Of a stretch of 64,000 nucleotides of DNA, positions 48,570 to 56,205 are shown piece after piece; position 1 is the first letter of the stretch; each line of letters opens with the position of its first letter. Under the pieces are notes generated by a model, which had not been told where the DNA came from, made no database searches, and worked only from the letters and a program-made list of their open reading frames with translations. A program made the position numbers and the translations under genes. The stretch lies in contig NZ_BMIM01000002.1 of the NCBI RefSeq assembly GCF_014642275.1, forward strand, positions 341,292-405,291. The letters are read 5' to 3'. Source of the DNA: Flavobacterium lutivivi. GTDB lineage: Bacteria > Bacteroidota > Bacteroidia > Flavobacteriales > Flavobacteriaceae.

Positions 48570-50520
48570 CAAATTGAGAAAAGAGGTCATTTTTGACCTC
48601 TTTTTTATTTTTACAATTTTGCAAAACCTTACTGGCATTGAGAAGAAGTTCTATTGGAGTTGTAAATTTTGGAGTTGCAACTTTTTTTTCTTCAAAATAT
48701 AACTTTTCCGAAAAGATGCAGCCAAGAATCTTGTTTTTTGTTTTTCCATCCACCGATTTATAAAACCCAACTAAATCTTCCAACATAGGGACTTGCTTGT
48801 CTAAATACTCTCTAAACGGAGACAATACTTCTTGTAATTGTTGTAGATTGTTTTTTTCATTAAATAGTCGTGTATTGATGTTGTTTTTCAGGTCTTGGTA
48901 CTCCTGTGCCGGAAGTTCTCCATCCATATATTGTTCTTCAACAAACAATCTTCTTTTATTCAACTTTTCTATTTCATCTAATGACTTTTGGATGCTCTTT
49001 TTCCTATTCAAATCATCACTTTCAAACAACCCTTCCAAAGTGGTTCTGTATGAAGACATCAATTGAGCAGAAAATTGAATATTAGACAATATTCTCTCTA
49101 TCTGATTATGTACCTCTTCAACGGGGTATCTATCACATTTCACGTGAGGTTTGGTACAGAGATAATAGTGGTATTTATTACTTCTCCCGGTACAAGCATA
49201 TGCAGATAAAGTTCTTCTGTGAGTAGGACAATACAAATGTCCTTTTAGCGGGTATAAATTCAACTTATCACTCTTAAAGTCCATATTTCTTTTTCTCCCA
49301 TTTAAAACATCATTTGCTTTGGCAAACAATTCTTCGGATACAAGGGCAGGATGTAACCCTTGAACTATTTGTTCTGGTTGATTACCAAATGGCCTAACTA
49401 ATATTTTACCGGAGTAAGTCAAATTTCTGATGATGTTGGGAAATTGATTTTTACTCAATTTCATACCTTGCCCGTTCAACCAACGCCTCACTTCATCAGC
49501 AGTGTAAAGTCCTGAAGCCATTTTTTCAAACGCCTCACGGATTAAGTCCGCATCTTTACTAAACTCTAACGTGGCATCTTTTCCAACTCTAACACATTTA
49601 TATCCTCGTGGAGCGGTACCGGTGAAACATCCGTTAAGGCGGGCTTTATGGGAACCTTCTTTGGAACGTTTAGATATTTTACGATTTTCAATTTCAGGGA
49701 GAGCAAATCCAATAGCTTGAACTAAAAATGAGTCAGGATTAGAAGGGTCCATTTTTTCTCCTTCAAGAAATTCAACTTCACATCCCATTTTTAATAGGTT
49801 TTCAATCTCTAATAACGCTAATACTAAATGACGAGCAAATCTATCCGGACGAAGAATTATAATTAAGTCAATTGAGTCAGCCTTTTTTCTTCGTTCTTGT
49901 ACCAAAGATTTAATTTTTTTCCATTGAGGACGATTAAAATCTTTTCCAGATTTGTCGCATTGAAATTTTGCGACAATATTATATCCGTTTAGATTACAAT
50001 GTCTAGTCAAAACTTCCTCTTGGTATTCAATAGAATAACCTTGATTTGCTTGCTCATCAGTAGAAACACGGGAGTAAATAATTACATTTTTCATATTATT
50101 GATTTTGTTTTTTTCATTCAATCTATTAAGAATATTAAGTCGTCTAATTTGATTATCATATATATACCCTTCAACACATTCTACTTCACAACCTAAATTT
50201 GAAAGTTCTTTAAGTTCATTAAAAGACAATATCATATTACGACAAAACCTGTCAGGACGTATGATGATAATTGAATCAATAGCATTGCTTTTACCTTGTC
50301 TTTCAATAATTAGTTTTTTTAATTTATTCCATTCGGGTCTGTTAAAGGTATCACCCCTATATACCTCTTGGAAATGTTCCACCACACTATAATTAAAATA
50401 ACTACAATATTCATTTAGGGATTCATTTTGATATTCTAAGGGGTCTATGTATAAACCAGTTCTTTCGTTTATTACTTTTTCATCAGTTGCGGAACGACTA
50501 TATGTAATAACATTCTTCAT
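48535..50520 (-). CDS. Large serine recombinase with duplicated N-terminal resolvase domain
   Basis: 661 residues. Residues 1-141 form a first resolvase-like domain (KNVITYSRSATDEK, then RPDRFCRNM) in which the catalytic Ser position is Ala11. Residues 143 onward form a second, complete domain (MKNVIIYSRVSTDEQ, catalytic S153, RPDRFARHL). Then follow a Recombinase domain (APRGYKCV, NLTYSGKILVRP), a zinc-ribbon-like region with spaced cysteines (LYCPTHRR to CTKPHVKC) and a coiled coil. M143 (ATG at 50094) could serve as an independent start, giving a standard 519-residue enzyme. The last residues, ending LEPRTL, are read from antisense tRNA-Asn. It probably integrates and excises the island. 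Confidence 0.88.
   Translation of the reverse strand: MKNVITYSRSATDEKVINERTGLYIDPLEYQNESLNEYCSYFNYSVVEHFQEVYRGDTFNRPEWNKLKKLIIERQGKSNAIDSIIIIRPDRFCRNMILSFNELKELSNLGCEVECVEGYIYDNQIRRLNILNRLNEKNKINNMKNVIIYSRVSTDEQANQGYSIEYQEEVLTRHCNLNGYNIVAKFQCDKSGKDFNRPQWKKIKSLVQERRKKADSIDLIIILRPDRFARHLVLALLEIENLLKMGCEVEFLEGEKMDPSNPDSFLVQAIGFALPEIENRKISKRSKEGSHKARLNGCFTGTAPRGYKCVRVGKDATLEFSKDADLIREAFEKMASGLYTADEVRRWLNGQGMKLSKNQFPNIIRNLTYSGKILVRPFGNQPEQIVQGLHPALVSEELFAKANDVLNGRKRNMDFKSDKLNLYPLKGHLYCPTHRRTLSAYACTGRSNKYHYYLCTKPHVKCDRYPVEEVHNQIERILSNIQFSAQLMSSYRTTLEGLFESDDLNRKKSIQKSLDEIEKLNKRRLFVEEQYMDGELPAQEYQDLKNNINTRLFNEKNNLQQLQEVLSPFREYLDKQVPMLEDLVGFYKSVDGKTKNKILGCIFSEKLYFEEKKVATPKFTTPIELLLNASKVLQNCKNKKEVKNDLFSQFAPPLGLEPRTL
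48579..48604 (+). terminator. Terminator after tRNA-Asn
   Basis: AAAAGAGGTCA and TGACCTCTTTT form a perfect 11-bp stem with a TTTT loop, followed by more T. It lies inside the 3' end of the antisense recombinase frame. Confidence 0.88.
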
Positions 50521-50522
50521 AC

Positions 50523-50738
50523 TTAAGCGATGTTAAGGTTTATTTCCTCTGTATTATGGCTAAGTTCAATAATTGTGTTTGATTGGCAATTTTGAACTTT
50601 GCTTTTTTGTTCTCTGAATTGATTGTATTCAATAGTTGCCATCTGTACCAAAAAAGTTCGGATTGTGTTCAGTTGATTATCGTCCAAATTTAATCCACCC
50701 TTTATTAGTTGTTTTCTAAGTTCTGTATTTGATATCAT
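50523..50738 (-). CDS. Hypothetical 71-residue protein upstream of the large recombinase
   Basis: Small, polar and mostly helical (NTELRKQLIKGGLNLDD, NTIRTFLVQMATIEY). It ends 2 bp before the recombinase ATG on the same strand, so the two are translationally linked. An accessory role in recombination, such as a directionality factor, is possible, but no family is recognised. Confidence 0.6.
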   Translation of the reverse strand: MISNTELRKQLIKGGLNLDDNQLNTIRTFLVQMATIEYNQFREQKSKVQNCQSNTIIELSHNTEEINLNIA

Positions 50739-50756
50739 AGTTGTAATGTTTAATAT

Positions 50757-52205
50757 TTATGCGACCTGTTTATATTCTGATAACCTGATTTTTGAGGCGA
50801 CCATATATTCCGGCGATGGTTCGTATCCTATGTACGACCTGCCTTCACCAAGTTCCATAACAGCCTGACCGGTAACGGATGTTCCACTGAAATTGTCTAA
50901 AATCACATCATTAGGTTTTGAAGTCATTAATAAACAAAGATGGGGGACATCAATTGGAAAGGTAGCTTGATGGTCTAAAAACACTCCTTCTTCTTCACAT
51001 TTATTTTTCAATTCAGTTGTTGAAGCAACACCGGTTTTTAAAACACCTCCATAAAAATCTAAAGAAGAAGTTAGTTTAGGACACTCTTTGGTGGTTCCAA
51101 TAGTGAATGAATTTGTTTCATCTAAACACTCTTTTAACCATTCTTCGTTATAATAGAAGTTTCTTGTCTTCACAAAATGATAGATTGGTTCGTGCCTTCT
51201 GATACTTCTTTTACCGGGTGTTGGACGTGGATTCTGTTTTAACCATTGAAACTCATCGTTGAGTATAAAACCTATTGACTTCATCCTCAAAACAAATCTA
51301 TGAGGAACCAATTGATATTCTCCATCTCTACAACAATCGTTTATATTAACAAACAAACTCCCGTCCTTTCTTAGTACTCTATAGACCTCTGTGTAATGTT
51401 TTTTTAGATTATCTAAATATTCCTCAATGGTATCCTCTTGACCTAATTGATTTTCGTCCAATTGATAAATCTTCATAGTCCAATAGGGGGGTGATGAGAT
51501 ACTTACATTAACAGATTCATCCTCTAATTCTTCCATCTTTTCGGAGGATTTATTGTAGATGGTAATGGAACCATTTTTGTAATCACCGCCATCAACATCT
51601 AATTTACACTTACTCTTTATATGTAGTTGTTTAACCTTCTTATATACCTTATTCAAAGAGGATTTTCCATCATCTATCTCACTAAAAAACTCTTCTAATT
51701 TTTCCGGTTTATTAGGGTACAATTCTTCACACATAATACCGATTGAGTTAAGTTTATTTTGAGTATCTTTTGGGGTATTTTTTAAAATCTTGTCTCGTTC
51801 TGTTTTTAGTTCTTTTAACTCAGGGAATAAGTCGGTTCTCTGACCTCTTTTAATCGGGAAGATAGATTTGTATAACTCCATTTCTTTGTATGTGTCCATA
51901 GATGATTTGACCCTGTGAATATTTGACGAAAGAGATACCAAACACATATCATCTGTTAAATGAATGAAGAAAACAGGAATTAACGGGAGCTCCAATTCAA
52001 GGGCAATTATATGCCTTAAGTTTCCGGAAATAATAACATTATTAAATGAATTAACAATTAGAGGGGTTATAATACCCATAACTGAAATATTCTCTTTTAA
52101 CATTTCATAATTTTTCGGAATTAAATAAAGTTTTTCTATCTCTACATTCCGGGTAATAGAATTTGGGGATACATACTCAATTTGTGATGGATTGTTAATT
52201 TTCAT
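50757..52205 (-). CDS. ParB-like domain fused to a DNA methyltransferase (N4-cytosine type motif)
   Basis: 482 residues. The first ~110 resemble a ParB/sulfiredoxin-fold domain (ITRNVEIEKL, LKENISVMGIITPLIV, ISGNLRHIIALEL). A linker follows, then a permuted methyltransferase: motif IV SSPPYW at 237-242, which in characterised families goes with N4-cytosine methylation, and the SAM motif DNFSGTSVTG at about 437-446 near the C-terminus. No cognate nuclease lies beside it, so it is an orphan methyltransferase, perhaps for self-protection or regulation. A 25-bp palindrome lies about 80 bp upstream. Confidence 0.85.
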   Translation of the reverse strand: MKINNPSQIEYVSPNSITRNVEIEKLYLIPKNYEMLKENISVMGIITPLIVNSFNNVIISGNLRHIIALELELPLIPVFFIHLTDDMCLVSLSSNIHRVKSSMDTYKEMELYKSIFPIKRGQRTDLFPELKELKTERDKILKNTPKDTQNKLNSIGIMCEELYPNKPEKLEEFFSEIDDGKSSLNKVYKKVKQLHIKSKCKLDVDGGDYKNGSITIYNKSSEKMEELEDESVNVSISSPPYWTMKIYQLDENQLGQEDTIEEYLDNLKKHYTEVYRVLRKDGSLFVNINDCCRDGEYQLVPHRFVLRMKSIGFILNDEFQWLKQNPRPTPGKRSIRRHEPIYHFVKTRNFYYNEEWLKECLDETNSFTIGTTKECPKLTSSLDFYGGVLKTGVASTTELKNKCEEEGVFLDHQATFPIDVPHLCLLMTSKPNDVILDNFSGTSVTGQAVMELGEGRSYIGYEPSPEYMVASKIRLSEYKQVA

Positions 52206-52283
52206 AGTTAGTTACTTTACCTTGAATAAAAAACAGAAGAAGTTTTGTCTTCAATTCGGGTACAAAGCTATTGTAAAATCTTA

Positions 52284-52308
52284 TACATTGCAAATAAAAT
52301 GTAATGTA
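52284..52308. promoter_or_regulatory. 25-bp palindromic operator-like site A
   Basis: Begins TACATTGCAAA and ends AATGTA, arms TACATT/AATGTA, upstream of the ParB-methyltransferase gene. It matches site B (52832-52856) in length, in its first 11 bases when both are read in the same sense, and in its end half-site. Confidence 0.6.
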
Positions 52309-52339
52309 TTTTTATTTTTTAAATTGCAAGAAAATAAAA

Positions 52340-52360
52340 AAGCCACTGAAATAGTGGCTT
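52340..52360 (-). terminator. Terminator after the 52377-52829 gene
   Basis: AAGCCACT and AGTGGCTT form a perfect 8-bp stem with a 5-base loop; on the minus strand it is followed by TTTTATTTT. Confidence 0.8.
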
Positions 52361-52376
52361 GAGAGAGGGTGTTAAA

Positions 52377-52829
52377 TTATAATGTATAATCTTTTCCGTT
52401 GATATCTTTTAGTTCTAATGGAACTTTTGAAGCTAAATATTCGTCAATTTTTTGTTTAGCAATCAGATGTATATTATTTTCTTCTAATCCCTTTGGAAAG
52501 TCATTTAAAGAACCTATATAAACGCCAATGTGAGCAGGTTTTCTATATTCCCCTTTATACTTGAATTGCCATTTTACTCGTGCTAAAATACTTCCTTTAG
52601 CGTCTCTGTTTTTCACAACAAATAGCTTATATGTGTAATCTAAACGATATTTCAATTCATCTATCTTCTCTTTCCAAAAAACATAGGCATCTATAACCTT
52701 TTTATTCTCCTTACATAAACTTTCAAATGCCGATTCAGCAAGAGGCAACAAGGCAATTTCAATACTTGACTTTGAAGAGTCAATTGATTTATCTCTAAAA
52801 TCAAAGTTTTTTATTTTCTCTTTTTTCAT
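52377..52829 (-). CDS. Hypothetical island protein with operator-like site at its start
   Basis: 150 residues. No family recognised. It opens with a Lys-rich stretch, has a central aromatic, positively charged segment (YRLDYTYKLFVVKNRDAKGSILARVKWQFKYKG is represented by RVKWQFKYKG), and no membrane helix. A 25-bp palindrome lies immediately upstream, just before the ATG, and a terminator follows, so it is a separately regulated single-gene transcript. DNA or RNA binding is possible on charge alone. Confidence 0.65.
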   Translation of the reverse strand: MKKEKIKNFDFRDKSIDSSKSSIEIALLPLAESAFESLCKENKKVIDAYVFWKEKIDELKYRLDYTYKLFVVKNRDAKGSILARVKWQFKYKGEYRKPAHIGVYIGSLNDFPKGLEENNIHLIAKQKIDEYLASKVPLELKDINGKDYTL

Positions 52830-52831
52830 AT

Positions 52832-52856
52832 TACATTGTAAATATTTTGCAATGTA
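52832..52856. promoter_or_regulatory. 25-bp palindromic operator-like site B
   Basis: On the minus strand it begins TACATTGCAAA and ends AATGTA, with ACATTG/CAATGT arms; it starts 3 bp upstream of the ATG at 52829. Its position would let a bound protein block transcription or translation of that gene. Counterpart of site A. Confidence 0.65.
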
Positions 52857-52889
52857 GTGATTCTTTATTGAATATCCAAAATCAGATTA

Positions 52890-52982
52890 GTACCAAGTGA
52901 TGCCCCCGGGGAGGGGGTACTTATAATAAATTGGCGGTAACCCCCCACTCCCTTCCGGGTATCAATAATTAAAAAGGGGGGA
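52890..52982. other. G/C-run cluster in an otherwise AT-rich spacer
   Basis: Within the divergent 52830-53111 spacer lie the palindrome CCCCGGGG (52904-52911) nested inside GTACC/GGTAC arms (52890-52894 and 52916-52920), a run of six C around 52940, TTCCGGGT and a final run of G near 52976. No reading frame is present. It could be a recombination, transfer or replication site; no specific motif proves this. Confidence 0.45.
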
Positions 52983-53111
52983 TAATCCCATTTATAAAAC
53001 ATACCCGCTTCAAAAAATAAAATCCCACTATTACAAAAAAAATTTTGCCATAAAATTTTAAAATACTTGAACTTTTATAGTGTATGAACTATTTATTATG
53101 AAAAAGATATT

Positions 53112-53717
53112 ATGGTAACAATTACAGATTTATATGGGTTCAACATACAATATGACGAAGATGGTAACATAGAAATTTTGGATATGTGTAATTATCCGGA
53201 TGAATCAAAAAAATGTTTTGATTTCTTCAAGCACTTGGAGTTATTGAATATATACAATAGTGGTATTGATTTCCCTATCCATCTCAGACATTGGAAGGTT
53301 ACCATAACACCTGATGACGAACAAACAATAAAAAAATATTATTGCATAGATGGACTCAAACTTGTTTTGGATGAAAACAAATCAAAACTGATAGGCACAA
53401 AAACTTTTTTCAAAGTAGAGATATCATTCCCCCCCGGGTCATTGTACCCTAATCTAATCTTTCACTTCTTTCATAATTTAATAAATGAGGAGGGGGGAAT
53501 GTATATCATAGACGAAATAGATATGTTTGAATCAATGCTAATTTACTACGATTCTAATCCATTTACTGATGAACGGATAGAGGCACTTAATAAATTGGTA
53601 AATGTTGCCGAACTTCAACAAATCCCTTTTTTACTGATTGAGCTAATAAAATTTAATGACGAGGGTGAAATAGATACAATAGAACAACATTTGTTAGCAA
53701 AAAAGGCTTGTAATTAA
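53112..53717 (+). CDS. Hypothetical island protein (201 residues)
   Basis: Soluble acidic protein with no recognised domain. Features: an opening beta-hairpin pattern (ITDLYGFNIQYDEDGNIEIL), a Cys-containing middle, and a C-terminal half rich in Glu, Asp and Ile. Codons include GGG and CCC runs (ISFPPGSLYP is encoded by CCCCCCCGGG text), unlike the core genes. It starts a plus-strand pair with the 53846 gene, diverging from 52377-52829. It could belong to a defence or counter-defence pair, but nothing in the sequence proves that. Confidence 0.65.
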   Translation: MVTITDLYGFNIQYDEDGNIEILDMCNYPDESKKCFDFFKHLELLNIYNSGIDFPIHLRHWKVTITPDDEQTIKKYYCIDGLKLVLDENKSKLIGTKTFFKVEISFPPGSLYPNLIFHFFHNLINEEGGMYIIDEIDMFESMLIYYDSNPFTDERIEALNKLVNVAELQQIPFLLIELIKFNDEGEIDTIEQHLLAKKACN

Positions 53718-53845
53718 ACATTTTACTTGTACCATAATTCAACTTTATTGCTGGGAATCAGTTCTTTTTTTATGCAAGAAACCCCAAAATATACCTAATT
53801 AGGTTGATAAACATAATCCCCTCTCTAAAACATCCCTAATAAAAA

Positions 53846-54301
53846 ATGAATAAAAAGGAAGATAGTATTAAAGTTACGTTAGAAAAATACCAAAATGATA
53901 AAATAAATTCAAATTTTGTCCTTGTAGTTCTTAGTTATAAAACGCAAGATTTTTATAAATACAACCGTTCAATATCCAAGTTTTACCAAAAGCTAACCAA
54001 TTCCAAAAGTGCAGTTGGCAAACTTTCAAACCGGGAATGGTATAAAAATATCCTTAATGGCTTTTATCACTTTCAACAAACACCGGATACAACATTAATT
54101 TACATTGCTTTTAATCCATTAAAACAAATTAATGTCTTAGACCTTAAAACCCGGATAAAAAAGATTAAACCTTTTCCGGAATCAATAGCTGTGGGTATAA
54201 ACGATTATGAACTCTTGAATAGATACTTTTCAAAGCTTTTTGATTACAACTCGGGTTTAGAAGTATTCGGTGAATTAAAAAGAAAAAAACCACAGACCTA
54301 A
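53846..54301 (+). CDS. Hypothetical island protein (151 residues)
   Basis: Basic soluble protein, Lys- and aromatic-rich (YKTQDFYKYNRSISKFYQKL), with a central LSNREWYKNILNGFYHF motif and no recognised family. It follows the 201-residue gene by 128 bp and its last codons overlap a convergent terminator stem. Confidence 0.65.
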   Translation: MNKKEDSIKVTLEKYQNDKINSNFVLVVLSYKTQDFYKYNRSISKFYQKLTNSKSAVGKLSNREWYKNILNGFYHFQQTPDTTLIYIAFNPLKQINVLDLKTRIKKIKPFPESIAVGINDYELLNRYFSKLFDYNSGLEVFGELKRKKPQT

Positions 54302-54314
54302 AAAATCTGTGGTT
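54288..54314. terminator. Bidirectional terminator
   Basis: AACCACAGA and TCTGTGGTT form a perfect 9-bp stem with a 9-base A-rich loop, between the convergent 53846 and 54327 genes; the left arm overlaps the last codons of the former. Confidence 0.75.
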
Positions 54315-54326
54315 TATATAATTAAT

Positions 54327-55580
54327 CTATAATCTGTTACAAATAATTACACATTTTTTTGTGCAGTAAGTGATTTTGGGATGATAAAAGGTGCCTTGAG
54401 GATATTTTTGTTTTTCTAATTCTGTATATAATCTGCCCATAGATAACTCGTAAGCTAAATCCATCGGGTCGTTGAATTTAAAAATTTCCGGAGCTCTATA
54501 TCCCCAACCTTCATTAATTTTAAAAACCTTACCACAACATTCACACTTTCTTGTTGTTGGATTTTTTGCAGTAGAAGTTGTTTTGGTAGTTGAACTATTT
54601 TTAGATATGTTATTATTTAGATTTGAAGTCGTTTTAGTTGAAGTATTTTGGTTTGATTTATATAAGGTTGAATCATTTTCAATGTTTTTGAATTCACCAT
54701 TCTCCCAAATAACTGCTGAACTAACTCCATCTTTTGAATATACCTTACCAACCATATATTTGCTACCCTTCCATTCACCTTTTAGGGTAATATCATACTG
54801 TTTAACATATAATTCTCCATATCCATAGAACTCATTATCCTTAAAGTTTCCTACATATGTACCGTCACTAGTAATTAATGTACCTATTCCATTATATTTA
54901 TTGTTTTTAAAACTACCAGTATAATTTGCTTCTGAACTTTTTAATTCACCATACTCAAAATCATTATTTTTAAATCTGCCGGTATAAGTATTACCATTTA
55001 TCCATTTGTATTCTCCATCAGATTTTTTACCATTAATAAATTTTCCTTTAAAGACATCTCCATTTGAATACAAAATAGTTCCTCTATTTATACAATCACC
55101 TTCAATACATTTTTCACCATCTCTTAAGTTTGATGAATTATTTTGATTTTTAGAATTAAGTTGAGCGAGAATTTGTGCCGCACTAGATTCGCTATTTGTA
55201 GATTTGTTTGTACCGGGTGTATTATTAGAGGTTACTGAATATTGATATGAATTGCTTTTATATACTACACCGTCACACCAATTTTTACAGTTCTCATAGT
55301 TTTTAAATTTATATACTGTGTAAGTTGAAAGTTCATACGCAGTTCCATTAAACTCCTTTGGTGTCTTATCTTCATTTGTTGCATAATATATGTGATATAT
55401 TTTATTGTTGTCTGGGAATATTGGCTCATCAGACCACAAATCAAACAAAGTATATTGTGTTTTGTAAAAAACATTTGCATAATCTTTTCTACTATCAGGG
55501 TCTCTTTTTATTGTTTGAGAAACAGCAAAAAGTGAAATTAAATTGAGAATGAATAAAAGAAGGAATTTTTTGTTTTTCAT
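54327..55580 (-). CDS. Exported MORN-repeat protein with C-terminal cysteine cluster
   Basis: 417 residues. A signal peptide (MKNKKFLLLFILN to about AVSQ) directs export. After a beta-rich N-terminal region and a Ser/Asn linker come at least five MORN-like units (YSNGDVFKGKF, WINGNTYTGRFKN, ANYTGSFKNNKYNGIG, GTYVGNFKDNEFYGYG). A Thr/Ser-rich linker then leads to C-x2-C (KCECCGKVF) and a final YCTKKCVIIC group that could bind zinc. No T9SS sorting domain is seen. MORN proteins often bind membranes or act as scaffolds. Unusual cargo for an island; possible interaction with surface or host structures is only inferred. Confidence 0.8.
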   Translation of the reverse strand: MKNKKFLLLFILNLISLFAVSQTIKRDPDSRKDYANVFYKTQYTLFDLWSDEPIFPDNNKIYHIYYATNEDKTPKEFNGTAYELSTYTVYKFKNYENCKNWCDGVVYKSNSYQYSVTSNNTPGTNKSTNSESSAAQILAQLNSKNQNNSSNLRDGEKCIEGDCINRGTILYSNGDVFKGKFINGKKSDGEYKWINGNTYTGRFKNNDFEYGELKSSEANYTGSFKNNKYNGIGTLITSDGTYVGNFKDNEFYGYGELYVKQYDITLKGEWKGSKYMVGKVYSKDGVSSAVIWENGEFKNIENDSTLYKSNQNTSTKTTSNLNNNISKNSSTTKTTSTAKNPTTRKCECCGKVFKINEGWGYRAPEIFKFNDPMDLAYELSMGRLYTELEKQKYPQGTFYHPKITYCTKKCVIICNRL

Positions 55581-55599
55581 TTTATTATTTACATTAGCC

Positions 55600-55712
55600 T
55601 ACAACGTCCCGATTGTAGAAATTAATATAAACAAAGAGCGTGGGACACTTGCCATACTTGCAACTGAGGTCCGACCAAGAACCCACACAACAAAGTAGAG
55701 CAAAGCCCACGC
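55600..55712. other. Structured intergenic region
   Basis: The 298-bp gap 55581-55878 has no credible gene. It starts with a perfect CTACAA/TTGTAG hairpin (55600-55605 and 55614-55619) and contains GCGTGGG (55638-55644) paired with CCCACGC (55706-55712) around a GC-richer segment. It could be a small mobile-element remnant or a structured RNA; neither is established. Confidence 0.4.
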
Positions 55713-55818
55713 CTTAACGTGAGCATTTACATATACTTTCCCGTTGTGTTTTGAAAATTGGTCGGTTTCAGTCACAGGAAGTTATAGCAAACGCTATTAT
55801 TTTTTCCGATAAAAAACA

Positions 55819-55841
55819 ACCCTCCTAAAAGGTTTGAGGGT
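55819..55841 (-). terminator. Terminator after the 55879-56202 gene
   Basis: ACCCTC and GAGGGT form a 6-bp stem with an 11-base loop; on the minus strand GTTTTTT follows. Confidence 0.65.
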
Positions 55842-55878
55842 CAAATGTAGTTAAATTTTTCGGGTTAAGCAAAACAAC

Positions 55879-56202
55879 CTAAACCACTACTAATCTGATG
55901 CTTGTGACTTCCTTATACTCCTCGGCCTCAACCATAAGTAAAATGTTATTCAATTGATGAAATAGGAATTCGTTAATGAGTTTGATAAAGTTTAAACTCA
56001 ATCTCTTTGATGACTTCAAGTTGATTTCTTCGGTCATAAAGTTTGGAGATATATAAGTTGTTACCCCCAACCTGTTATCCATAAATTTCAATGAATTAAT
56101 CCGGATGGTGATTTCATTGCCAAACTTCTTCTTAACCGATTTATTAAGAAGGTGATTGGCAATAGACAATGTCTTAGAAGGTGGTGTTGGTGTAGTTATC
56201 AT
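55879..56202 (-). CDS. Hypothetical protein co-transcribed with the small serine recombinase
   Basis: 107 residues, soluble, no recognised domain; starts TPTPPSKTLSIANHLL and has Leu/Ile-rich helical segments (LSLNFIKLINEFLFHQL). It begins 3 bp after the recombinase stop on the same strand and ends at a terminator, so the two genes form one transcript. An accessory role to that recombinase is an inference. Confidence 0.6.
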   Translation of the reverse strand: MITTPTPPSKTLSIANHLLNKSVKKKFGNEITIRINSLKFMDNRLGVTTYISPNFMTEEINLKSSKRLSLNFIKLINEFLFHQLNNILLMVEAEEYKEVTSIRLVVV

Positions 56203-56205
56203 AAT

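Noticed and set aside
48535-50520. Frame fusion of two separate recombinase genes by sequencing error
   Set aside because: The junction around residue 142 is in one continuous frame with plausible linker residues; an error cannot be excluded but nothing in the sequence suggests one.
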